A stretch of DNA of 64,000 bases from positions 2,262 through 66,261 of the forward strand of contig JAJVIF010000004.1 of NCBI GenBank assembly GCA_022072165.1, read 5' to 3'. Under the pieces are notes generated by a model that saw only the letters and a program-made list of their open reading frames with translations, was not told the origin of the DNA and made no database searches. The stretch is from a bacterium. GTDB taxonomy: Bacteria; JAJVIF01. Positions 26,455-34,412 of the stretch are shown one piece after another. Position 1 is the stretch's first letter; the number at the start of each line of letters is the position of its first letter. The position numbers and the translations under genes are program-made.

Positions 26455-26736
26455 TCAGCTGATCATTTGAGCGCGGCCATCGAAGCCGCGAAAGCCGATG
26501 TGCGCCGCGACCCCATGCAGCCGGTGTGTCAGGAGCATGAAGACCCAGGTGGGGGCGCACCCCTTGAGTAGCACTGTCGCGCCCCGCAGGGTCTCGAAGT
26601 CGATGCCCGCGACCTTCTCAGCGACCGACTCCTCGGTCACTTTTCCGTCCCGATTCGCCAGGAGCTGGGTATCGATGAGATACCCCTCGGGGGTCTGCGC
26701 GATGAGGACATGCTGTGTGATTTCGGGGCGGGGCAT
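26455..26736 (-). CDS. Csx3-like protein (possible ring nuclease family)
   Basis: A 93-residue protein. Its C-terminal half fits the Csx3 pattern: GATVLLKGCAPTWVFMLL (the family has G.gP.W before the helix), then THRLH (conserved His), and a later FDGRAQMI where Csx3 has an Asp-Pro-Arg turn. Csx3 proteins are linked to type III CRISPR systems and some degrade cyclic tetra-adenylate. None of the type III genes is here and the local CRISPR is II-C, so a separate role is likely. AGGAGGTG precedes the ATG by 5 bp. It lies downstream of the IscA gene with a terminator hairpin in between. Family assignment is by eye and needs a profile search. Confidence 0.5.
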   Translation of the reverse strand: MPRPEITQHVLIAQTPEGYLIDTQLLANRDGKVTEESVAEKVAGIDFETLRGATVLLKGCAPTWVFMLLTHRLHGVAAHIGFRGFDGRAQMIS

Positions 26737-26760
26737 ACGGCACCTCCTGACAGCGCCGGG

Positions 26761-26798
26761 AGAGAAACAACGCGACCCCAAGGGGTCCCGGGGTCGCG
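26761..26798 (-). terminator. Hairpin between the iscA-like and csx3-like genes
   Basis: A 9-bp stem (cgcgacccc/ggggtcgcg, 26771-26779 with 26790-26798) followed on the minus strand by ttgtttctct. It ends only 24 bp before the csx3-like start codon, so it would either stop the upstream transcript or act as an attenuator. Confidence 0.6.
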
Positions 26799-26831
26799 CG
26801 GATGGCAGTGTTGGCAGCGCGAAGTTCGGGC

Positions 26832-27209
26832 TTAGGTAAAGAACGAATGTCCGCAGCCGCAGCTGCCGGTGGACATCGGATTCTTCACAGAGAACCCAGC
26901 GCCGGTGAAGTCCTCGACGTAGTGGATGGTCGAGCCCTGCATGTACATGATGCTGGTGGGGTCAATGACCACCCGGACATCGTCCTGCGTGATGACCAGG
27001 TCGCCATCGCGCTCCTGATCAAAGACGAAGCCGTACTGGAGGCCGGAGCAGCCGCCCGCCTCAACATAGACCCGGAAGGTCTGCTTCGCGGCATCGGCCT
27101 GCTTGGCGGCGAAGTACCGAATTTTCTCCAGGGCTTCCGGTGTCAGGTTGACCGGCGACTGGTCCTGGGCGGGGGCGTCAGTGGACGTGGTATGCAGCGT
27201 CGTGCTCAC
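26832..27209 (-). CDS. A-type iron-sulfur cluster carrier (IscA/ErpA/HesB family)
   Basis: A 125-residue protein of the A-type carrier family that helps put Fe-S clusters into apo-proteins such as the NifJ and IspG found here. It starts NLTPEALEKIRYFAAKQ, has the first Cys in the GGCSGLQYGF motif, and ends in the CGCGHSFF pair. All three Cys are present. I chose the GTG at 27209 because AAGGAG lies 8 bp upstream; a longer frame to 27275 reads into non-coding sequence. Which partner it serves (IscU, SufB or others) cannot be told from this window. Confidence 0.88.
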   Translation of the reverse strand: MSTTLHTTSTDAPAQDQSPVNLTPEALEKIRYFAAKQADAAKQTFRVYVEAGGCSGLQYGFVFDQERDGDLVITQDDVRVVIDPTSIMYMQGSTIHYVEDFTGAGFSVKNPMSTGSCGCGHSFFT

Positions 27210-27689
27210 AGTGGGCGCTCCTTGGCGTCGCAGAAATCGCCGGGATCCGGGCGCATGAGGCCACAGTCCTGGCAACGCTTCAAGTATAGAGACTGCGACG
27301 CGCTGGCGGAATAGGGAAGAGGAGGCAAAGGGCCATTAGCAGGGGAATCTGAGGAAACCAGCGGGCTGTCGGGATTCACCCCATCGCGACCAAACTGCTG
27401 ATGCGGGCACTTTTCCGGGATGTTTGGGTGTCACCACTACGTAAAAAGTTGTACCCAATGGCGGAAAAACTGGGGAAATAGTGTGGACAAACAGTGGACA
27501 ACACCCCCAAGGACTCCTATTATGTCCGTCAACCCACCGGAAGACAGGGAGGTCATCCGGTAGGGTCCGCAGAAATCTGCCACTCGCACCCCTTGGCAAA
27601 CGGCGGTCGATCCTCCATCGGCCGCCATCTTTTTTGCCCCCACATCGGCCCCACATGCGCAAGGCAGGCACCCACTAGAATGCCGTGCT
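27210..27689. other. 480-bp gap with two DnaA-box-like repeats
   Basis: No supported ORF. Two copies of GTGGACAA (inside tgtggacaa at 27482-27490 and agtggacaa at 27493-27501) stand 11 bp apart, one helical turn, in the same orientation. The first is the reverse complement of TTGTCCACA, the DnaA-box form known in high-GC bacteria. The 27430-27485 stretch is AT-richer. No dnaA or dnaN is near, so an origin is not claimed. Confidence 0.35.
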
Positions 27690-28856
27690 ATGTCCACGAC
27701 CCTCCCCACTTCGCTGATCTCTCCCTGGCGCGACCTCTTTCCGGTCGTCACCGATACCGACCGGATCTATCTAAATGGGGCCGGGGAAGGCCCGATCCCC
27801 ACCTTCGCGGAAGCGGAGCTCCTGGGGTATCTGGAGGACAAGCGTTTTCCGCAGCGCAAGGATCTGAGTCGGGCGTTCTGGGTGCCGGCGAAGCTCCGGG
27901 AGCTGGGGGCCTGGATCCTGGGAGGCAGCCCCAGTGGTGCAGGCGTGGTGACCTCGACCAACTTCGGGATGAACATCCTCGCCAATGGCTTCCCCTGGGA
28001 ATCCGGCGACCGGGTGCTGCTCTTTGCCGGGGAGTTCCCCGCCTGTGTCTATCCCTTTCTGGCGCTGCAGCGTCAGGGGATTGCTGTGGACTTCTGTCCA
28101 TTGGATGCATGTGGGCTTCCGCAATACGACCAGCTCGAACAGTTGATCACTCCCCACACCCGCCTGGTGGTCGCCAGCTGGGTCCAGTTCTTCAACGGCT
28201 TCACCCACGATCTGAGCCGGTTGCAGCACGCGGCGGCAGAGGTGGGGGCATTGCTGGCCATCGATGCCACGCAGGGGATCGGATTCGCGCCACTGGATGC
28301 CGAAGCGCGGGGCATCGATGCGGTGACCTTTAGTGGGCACAAGACCCTTTGTGCGCCGGTGGGGTCCGGCATTTTCTGGCTGGCGGAGCGCTGGCGGGAA
28401 CGTATCCCGGAAACCTATCCGGGCTGGGTCTCGCAGATGCCGGGACGGGACTTCAACTCGCTGGTGGACTATGCCCTGTTGCCGGACCTGGATGGTCGAC
28501 GCTTTGAACTCGGCTCGGACATCCAGGTGGTCTGGCGACCCTTTCTCGCGCTGCTGGAGTGGTGGCAGGCGACCGGCATCGCCCCGATCCAGCAGCACAT
28601 CACCGCGCTGGTCGATGCCCTCGCCGCGGGCCTGGCGGCGCGTCAGTGCCCCACGCAGCCCCCCCCAGGTTCGCGCATCAGCATTCTGGTCTTTCGGGCT
28701 CCTGGTGCGGGCGACACCGCCGCGCTGTTCAAACGACTCTGGGATGCCGGCGTGGTCTGCAGCCTCCGGGAGGGCTGGATCCGGATCAGTCCGCATGTCT
28801 TTAACGATGGCAGCGACATCGCGCGCTTCTTTGCGACGCTGGATCAGGTACTCTGA
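27690..28856 (+). CDS. Class V aminotransferase (PLP enzyme, cysteine-desulfurase-like)
   Basis: A fold-type I PLP enzyme of 388 residues. Seen: STNFGMNI (phosphate loop region), DATQGIG (the Asp that contacts the pyridine N), and SGHKTLC with Lys219, the Schiff-base residue. The class V signature region is intact. The closest families are kynureninase-like, isopenicillin-epimerase-like and SufS/IscS proteins. There is no Cys-containing active-site loop I can point to, so a true desulfurase is not certain. The start lacks a ribosome site; TAGAAT ends 8 bp upstream (27676-27681), so the mRNA is probably leaderless. Confidence 0.85.
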   Translation: MSTTLPTSLISPWRDLFPVVTDTDRIYLNGAGEGPIPTFAEAELLGYLEDKRFPQRKDLSRAFWVPAKLRELGAWILGGSPSGAGVVTSTNFGMNILANGFPWESGDRVLLFAGEFPACVYPFLALQRQGIAVDFCPLDACGLPQYDQLEQLITPHTRLVVASWVQFFNGFTHDLSRLQHAAAEVGALLAIDATQGIGFAPLDAEARGIDAVTFSGHKTLCAPVGSGIFWLAERWRERIPETYPGWVSQMPGRDFNSLVDYALLPDLDGRRFELGSDIQVVWRPFLALLEWWQATGIAPIQQHITALVDALAAGLAARQCPTQPPPGSRISILVFRAPGAGDTAALFKRLWDAGVVCSLREGWIRISPHVFNDGSDIARFFATLDQVL

Positions 28857-28868
28857 CGTGCGCCCGCG

Positions 28869-31289
28869 TTAGCTGACTTTGGTCAGTGGCGCCTTGGATT
28901 CTGAGAGCATCTTGAGCCCGACACCCGGGAACTGGATCGAGAGGAAGTAATCACTGCCGGCGGGGGTGATGCTGATGATTTCCCCGACCCCAAAGGTGCT
29001 GTGTTCCACCTGCTCGCCGATGGTGTAGTGACTCGGATCCGCAGGTGCGCTCTCTTGGGCGGCCGCTCGTGTTCCGCTGAAGGGGCGATCCAGACTGAGC
29101 GACCGGGGCGTGCGTCGCTCCCTTAGGGGATCGCCAGGGAGGTCCTCCGCAATCTCCCAGGGCTCGCGCTCCACCGCACGGTTCCCCCAGGATGGGCGTC
29201 GGCCGCCGTAGCTGTCATCGGTGTACTGCTCCGCCGCCATGTGACGTCGCCAGCCGACACCGGAGCCACTCTCCTGCGACCAGCCACTCCCGCCCAGTTC
29301 GCTGGTCAACAGCAGCAGATGGAGTTCCTGGCCGGCGAGGTCGTCGGGTGTCAGAGAGCGCAGGAAACGTGAGGGGGCCTGCTGTTGCAGATTCCCCTGG
29401 AAGCGTCGGACCTGCGCCGCCGACAGGAACAGTTGCGCTTTGGCCCGGGTACAGCCGACATAGGCCAGCCGGAGTTCTTCTGCATCGGAGCCTTCATCGA
29501 GGGACCGGAAGTGCGGCAGGATTCCTTCTTCCAGTCCGGGCAAAAAGACCACGGGAAACTCCAGCCCCTTGGCGGCATGGAGGGTCATCAGCGTGACCGC
29601 ATCGGCTTCCGGGTCGTACTTGTCGACATCGGCCACCAGGGCCTGCTCCGCCAGCCATTCATTGAGCCCCTGGTCGGGGTAGCTCTCCGCCCAGTCGGCG
29701 ATGGCTCCTTTGAGTTCATCGATGTTGTCGAGGCGGGCCAGGTCCTCGATCGCTTTCGACTGCTGCAGTGCCAGCGTGTAGCCGGTCTCTTCCAGCACGG
29801 CATCCAGGAGCACCTTCAGGTCGCCCCGCGCAGCGACCGCGTGGAGACGCGAAAGGAGCTCCACGAGTCCGCCGATAGCGAGACGGGCCCGGTTCGGGAA
29901 CTCGTGCAGGAGCAACGGATCTTCGGTCAGGGCCAACAGTCCGATCTGCCGCTCCTCCAGGAGGTGTGTCAGCTGCTCGAGGGTCTTCTGCCCGATGCCA
30001 CGCGGCGGGGACTGCACGGCCCGCTGCAGCGCTGCCAGGTCCCGGTCGTTGTTCAGCAGGCGCATCCAGGAGACCACATCGCGAATCTCCTGGCGCGCGT
30101 AGAAGCGCTGGCCGCCAATCACCTGATGCGGCAGGCCCAGGCGGGCGAAGACTTCCTCCAGGGTACGGGACTGGGCATTCTGCCGGTAAAGGACGGCGCA
30201 ATCGCGATAGCGCCAGGCGGTGGAGCGGATGAGGGTCTCGATCTGCTCCGCGATGGTCATGGCCTCTTCAACATCGCTGGAGGTGTACCAGGCGGTGGGG
30301 CGGGGGCCCTCGCCGGCCATGGCCCGCAGGGTCTTCACCGGACCCCAGTCTTTCTTCGCAATAATCCTGTTCGCGACCCGGAGGATGGCATCGGTGGAGC
30401 GGTAGTTGTCCTCCAGCAGGATCACCCGGGGGTGATAGGTCTGCTGGAAATCGTCGAGGAAGCCGGCATGCGCGCCCCGAAAGCCGTAGATCGACTGATC
30501 GTCATCCCCCACGGCGAAGAGATGGGCATGGGGGGTCTCCTGCGGGGTCCCGGCGAGCGCTTTGATGAGGTCCCACTGCGCCTGGTTGATGTCCTGAAAT
30601 TCATCGACAAACACATAGCGAAACTGGGACCGGAGGCGGTCATGCACCTGCTGGACATCCCGCAGCAGGCGGGTCCCTTCCAGGATCAGATCATCGAAAT
30701 CAAACGCCCGGTTGTGTCGCAGGGTCTGCTGATAGCGGGGAAAGATTTTCGCCACGACTTCATCGAGCCAGTCGATGGTCCGGTCGCTGATGTCCTGCTG
30801 CCAGGCCTCCAGGGTCAGTCCCCGGCTCTTGATCTGGGAGATGCGTCCAAGGATGGACCGGGGCTGCCAGACTTTGGGGTCGATGTCGAGGGCCTTCATC
30901 GCCTGCTTCACGATGGCCAGCTGTTCATCGGTGTCATAGATGGCGAATGTCGCGCCGTAGGGATGACAACCGGCGAAGTCGCGGAGGAACCGGGTGCAGA
31001 TGCGGTGGAAGGTGCCGAGGGTGAGATACCGGGCGCGACCAGCGGTGAGATGGCTGATCCGCTCGATCATTTCGGAGGCGGCTTTGTTCGTGAAGGTCGC
31101 GGCGAGGATGCTGGCCGGGTGGACCTGTTCGGCTGCGATGAGATGGGCGATGCGATGGGTCAGCACCCGGGTTTTGCCGGTCCCCGCACCGGCGATCACC
31201 AGCAGGGCTTCATCCTGGGCCACGACCACATCCCGCTGAGTGGGATTCAGTCCTTCCAGGAGCTGGGCAGCGGCGGTCGTGGCAGTCAT
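28869..31289 (-). CDS. UvrD/PcrA-type superfamily 1 DNA helicase
   Basis: A 3'-5' DNA helicase of 806 residues involved in repair and replication restart. Motif I (IAGAGTGKTRVL), motif II (FVDEFQDIN), motif III (GDDDQSIYGFRGA), motif V (LMTLHAAKGLEFPVVFLPG) and motif VI (RLAYVGCTRAKAQL) are intact. The C-terminus ends in a Tudor-like PcrA tail (VEHSTFGVGEIISI). The start has no ribosome site but a TAGATT box (31296-31301) 6 bp upstream, so leaderless translation is likely. PcrA and UvrD are hard to separate by eye; no gene symbol is given for that reason. Confidence 0.93.
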   Translation of the reverse strand: MTATTAAAQLLEGLNPTQRDVVVAQDEALLVIAGAGTGKTRVLTHRIAHLIAAEQVHPASILAATFTNKAASEMIERISHLTAGRARYLTLGTFHRICTRFLRDFAGCHPYGATFAIYDTDEQLAIVKQAMKALDIDPKVWQPRSILGRISQIKSRGLTLEAWQQDISDRTIDWLDEVVAKIFPRYQQTLRHNRAFDFDDLILEGTRLLRDVQQVHDRLRSQFRYVFVDEFQDINQAQWDLIKALAGTPQETPHAHLFAVGDDDQSIYGFRGAHAGFLDDFQQTYHPRVILLEDNYRSTDAILRVANRIIAKKDWGPVKTLRAMAGEGPRPTAWYTSSDVEEAMTIAEQIETLIRSTAWRYRDCAVLYRQNAQSRTLEEVFARLGLPHQVIGGQRFYARQEIRDVVSWMRLLNNDRDLAALQRAVQSPPRGIGQKTLEQLTHLLEERQIGLLALTEDPLLLHEFPNRARLAIGGLVELLSRLHAVAARGDLKVLLDAVLEETGYTLALQQSKAIEDLARLDNIDELKGAIADWAESYPDQGLNEWLAEQALVADVDKYDPEADAVTLMTLHAAKGLEFPVVFLPGLEEGILPHFRSLDEGSDAEELRLAYVGCTRAKAQLFLSAAQVRRFQGNLQQQAPSRFLRSLTPDDLAGQELHLLLLTSELGGSGWSQESGSGVGWRRHMAAEQYTDDSYGGRRPSWGNRAVEREPWEIAEDLPGDPLRERRTPRSLSLDRPFSGTRAAAQESAPADPSHYTIGEQVEHSTFGVGEIISITPAGSDYFLSIQFPGVGLKMLSESKAPLTKVS

Positions 31290-31322
31290 GTGGGCAATCT
31301 ACGCATCAGTGGAGAGAAACGC

Positions 31323-31350
31323 AAACGCCCTCCGGGATCACCGGAGGGCG
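31323..31350 (-). terminator. Terminator hairpin downstream of the GWQ lipoprotein copy 2
   Basis: A 10-bp stem cgccctccgg/ccggagggcg (31326-31335 with 31341-31350), loop gatca, followed on the minus strand by tttgcgtttc, a weak T tract. Confidence 0.6.
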
Positions 31351-31387
31351 GAAAAGACTTTACGTCCGGACTGAACGATCGGAGCTC

Positions 31388-34033
31388 CTACTGCCAGCCT
31401 GACGGTGGTGTGAAGTTCATGCCAATGGCGCTGGGACCGTAGTAGTCATCCTTGCCGAGCAGCACATCGTTGACGATGGCGATTTTGCCGAAGCTGTCCG
31501 TCCCGGCGATATCCCAGGTGGCGGTGTTCACCAGATCGCTGATGAAAATCCGGAACCCCGGACCATCCGTCCCGGCCGTGAGGACCGCGTTGGCGATGAC
31601 CATCTGGACATCGGCTTCCGGGGTCAGGGTTCCGCCGGTGGTCCACTGATCGATGTAGATGTCATGCCCACCGTTGGTGTAGTACCCGACAAACGTCACG
31701 GGGTTCGTGGAGTTCGTGGAGGTATACATGGTGCCGTCGCACTCGATGCGGGTGATCCGCGGGTCGACCGCGCTGCTGGTGTTCGTCGCCAGGATGAAGA
31801 ACGCCTGGTTGTGGAAGTTGATGCCGAAGTCGTTGACCCGCCAGGTGGCTGTGGGTCCGATGTTATACGGCGCGGCCTTCAGGTCGATGGGGAAGGGGCT
31901 CGTGAAATCTTCGGCGTAGTTGGAGGTCTTGACCAGCTTGTGCAGGATGCTCTGCACATCGATGTAGTACAGGTTATCGGACTGGTCGACCGTCAGGGCC
32001 ACCACGCGCTCTGTCGTGTTGATCGTGTTAATGGTGGTGGCTTCGGTGCTCCCGTCGTAATCAAACCAGTAGATGTTGGTTTGGGCCTGGGACGTGGCTG
32101 AAGTGCCGTAGATCTCGTTGGGGTCTCCATCGCTGGAGTTCGCACCGCGGGTCGCTACCAGCACGCGATTGGTGCTGTCGGTTTCAATCTGATGCGCCAG
32201 CCTCCCGCTGAAGAAGGCTCCGAAGTTGGAAATCCGGGTGGCGGTGATGGTCGCGGTGGGTGTGAGGCGATAGAAGTCCCAGATGGTCTGGGTGTTGGCG
32301 TAGCGCTGGACGACGAACTCATTGAGGGTCGCTGAATGGAACGCCCCGAAATCATTCCCGGCATACGTTGTCGTGGCACCGTAGAGGGTCGCCCAGGAGG
32401 TGTATACCGCCGTCGTCCCCCAGGCTCCGCGGTTAGTCCCCGCAAACGCTGCACCGCAGACCGGCGCGCTGGAGAGCACCACGAAGGTCTTCGTGGGGGT
32501 GAGCTGGACCTCGCTGAAGCCATCGCTGATCCGGACCGGGACCGAGCGGGTGTCGGGGTCCGGACCGACCCAGGTGTAGGTAATGGGGGAGGTCAGTGGC
32601 ACGCTGGCCGGATAGGGGGCATTGACTGTCGTGGCGAAGGTGTACGTGCCATCGTTGTCCCAGTCCACCAGGATGTCGAGGGGGTCCGATTCCACATCCA
32701 CCAGCGAGTTGACGCTGATGCTGCAACTGTTGCCCGTGACGACATTGGGGGTCGTGACGACATAGTTCCCTGTGGGGGGAGTGCTGGCCGGAGCGAGGGT
32801 GACTGTAAATGCCTGGAAGGCGGCATTCGCAGGCGGATTGGTGGCAGGGGTGAGATCAGGAGCCAGCGCGAAGCGCCAGCCTGCGGAAACCGAGGCGGTT
32901 TCGACATCGCGGACCCAGACCATGCCGGTCACGGTGCCCGCGGTCTGCCCGCTGGTCTGCGAGTTGGTCAGAGTCCGGGTGTAGTACAGGGCGTCGCCGG
33001 GCTCCCCGAGATCCAGACCCGGGTCGCCCCCGAAGGCGGAGTCGTCATCCTGCAGATCGGTCCCCGGGTCGAATTGCACGCTGGTCCCACCCTGAATCGC
33101 CGGGATATTGACGAAGAGGTCGGGGACCCCGCGCTCGCCGACAGCGACACTGGTTACGATCGGGTCCAGGGCGAGATCGCTTTCGCTGGTCTCGGCGGAC
33201 CGGGCATCCCAGTCGACCACCCCAAAATTGAGGGTCGAGGAAGAAATGGTGTTCGCTAAAAAGCCGCTGCCGGTTTCGCCATAGAACGTGACCTGCTCCA
33301 CATCGAGCGCTCCATGCGGCATCCGATAGGCGAACTGCGAGGGGTCCGGCGGATTCTTCGGCAGCCGATTCGCCCGCTTCTGTGAGGCATTGATCCCCTG
33401 CCGGGGATCGTTGTATTTGGCGAGGATCACGCTCTCCAGCGACACCGGGCCAGTCAGTGCATTGAGATTCAGCGAGAGGATCCGGCGGCTGCTCTGGCCC
33501 TGATGCAGGACCCCGTAGCCGGTCCAGGCGTCGTTAGCGGGTCCGATGTTCGCCTGCTGCCAGCCGCCAATGCCCGCGTTGTAGTTCCCGGTGGGCACTC
33601 CGCCGTTGCTGATGCCGACCCGGGTGCCGTCAGCGCCCGCTTCATTTACCAACGTGAGATAGGGGAAGGTATCCGCGATGAGGTTGAGCCCCGGCAGGAG
33701 GCCCGCTGGCTGGAAGTAGCCATCAGCATCGGCGATGGTCCCGGTGTTCGCGACCACCGGTGCGACATCGCTCAGATAGGTGTTCCCGGCCGGAGTCGGG
33801 ACATCGAGGAGAAAGAGGACCCGTCCGGCAATCCCCAGGTCCGCGCGATTGGCGGCGGTGGCGGGACCGGCCAGATTCGTCGGAGCCGCAAAGGGATGGG
33901 TGATGTCGTAGGTGATGTCGAGCGTCGTGGCGGTGCGTTCAATGCGACGAACCGTGAAGGTGTCTCGCTTCGTGAAGTTCGCGATCGAGAGATCGTAGAC
34001 ATCATCGTTTGCGGCCAGGGACCGGACCGTCAC
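31388..34033 (-). CDS. GWQ-ending lipoprotein family, copy 2 (5' end cut off by a stop codon)
   Basis: Second member of the exported lipoprotein family. The reading frame continues without interruption up to 34246, but codon 4 of the expected start (ATG at 34258) is TAA. From 34033 (GTG) the ORF encodes 881 residues: the N-terminal domain with DITHPFAAP and TAANRADLGIAGRVLFLLD, the ESVILAKYNDPRQGINAS stretch, a PKD/Ig-like section around residue 440-520, and a C-terminal propeller-like domain ending in FTPPSGWQ. The GTG at 34033 is the first usual start, but without the signal peptide the product would stay in the cytoplasm. Either the gene is dead, recoded, or the stop is a sequencing error. 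Confidence 0.75.
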   Translation of the reverse strand: MTVRSLAANDDVYDLSIANFTKRDTFTVRRIERTATTLDITYDITHPFAAPTNLAGPATAANRADLGIAGRVLFLLDVPTPAGNTYLSDVAPVVANTGTIADADGYFQPAGLLPGLNLIADTFPYLTLVNEAGADGTRVGISNGGVPTGNYNAGIGGWQQANIGPANDAWTGYGVLHQGQSSRRILSLNLNALTGPVSLESVILAKYNDPRQGINASQKRANRLPKNPPDPSQFAYRMPHGALDVEQVTFYGETGSGFLANTISSSTLNFGVVDWDARSAETSESDLALDPIVTSVAVGERGVPDLFVNIPAIQGGTSVQFDPGTDLQDDDSAFGGDPGLDLGEPGDALYYTRTLTNSQTSGQTAGTVTGMVWVRDVETASVSAGWRFALAPDLTPATNPPANAAFQAFTVTLAPASTPPTGNYVVTTPNVVTGNSCSISVNSLVDVESDPLDILVDWDNDGTYTFATTVNAPYPASVPLTSPITYTWVGPDPDTRSVPVRISDGFSEVQLTPTKTFVVLSSAPVCGAAFAGTNRGAWGTTAVYTSWATLYGATTTYAGNDFGAFHSATLNEFVVQRYANTQTIWDFYRLTPTATITATRISNFGAFFSGRLAHQIETDSTNRVLVATRGANSSDGDPNEIYGTSATSQAQTNIYWFDYDGSTEATTINTINTTERVVALTVDQSDNLYYIDVQSILHKLVKTSNYAEDFTSPFPIDLKAAPYNIGPTATWRVNDFGINFHNQAFFILATNTSSAVDPRITRIECDGTMYTSTNSTNPVTFVGYYTNGGHDIYIDQWTTGGTLTPEADVQMVIANAVLTAGTDGPGFRIFISDLVNTATWDIAGTDSFGKIAIVNDVLLGKDDYYGPSAIGMNFTPPSGWQ

Positions 34034-34258
34034 CGGGGTCGCGGTTGCAGTGAGAGCGGCGGGGTCGATGTCGAGGCGGAAGCGTCCCGCCTGGGTCTCG
34101 ATGAGCGAGGTCGCGGCGGCGGCTCCGGGCCAGAAGTCGGCAGGCGGAGCGAGGGCGGCTGGGGAAGTGGGAGCCGAAGGAGTGGCCGGTCCGGAACCGG
34201 TGCAGCCGACAAGGGCCAGCGCCGTGAGTGCGGCCAGAGCGGACAGTTAGTGACGCAT
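34034..34258 (-). pseudogene. Detached signal-peptide region of copy 2 (TAA at codon 4)
   Basis: Nearly identical to the start of copy 3 (37119-37343). ATG CGT CAC is followed by TAA here and by TCA there, a single C-to-A change at 34247-34249. The frame after it still encodes [14 protein letters not shown] with the lipobox Cys and linker, with no other stop. GGAGG lies before the ATG as in copy 3. Confidence 0.8.
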
Positions 34259-34347
34259 CGATGCCTCCAGAGCGGTCGCGTAATCTGCGACAGGTGCTGA
34301 CAAGTGAGCGAGAACTGCAGATCGCTATTGTCCCACGTTCAACGCTG

Positions 34348-34380
34348 AAAAAAAGCCGCCCTCCGGGGTTCCCGGAGGGC
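34348..34380 (-). terminator. Intrinsic terminator after GWQ lipoprotein copy 3
   Basis: A 9-bp stem gccctccgg/ccggagggc (34358-34366 with 34372-34380), five-base loop, then a seven-T tract on the minus strand (34348-34354). Confidence 0.9.
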
Positions 34381-34412
34381 AGTAGACCCGCTGTTTGGCT
34401 GGTCGACTAAAG

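Noticed and set aside
27420-27510. Replication origin
   Set aside because: Only two DnaA-like boxes and no dnaA, dnaN or AT-rich unwinding element of usual size; kept only as a weak finding.
29385-31442. Plus-strand ORF of 685 aa opposite UvrD
   Set aside because: Antisense to all helicase motifs; composition is that of a shadow frame.
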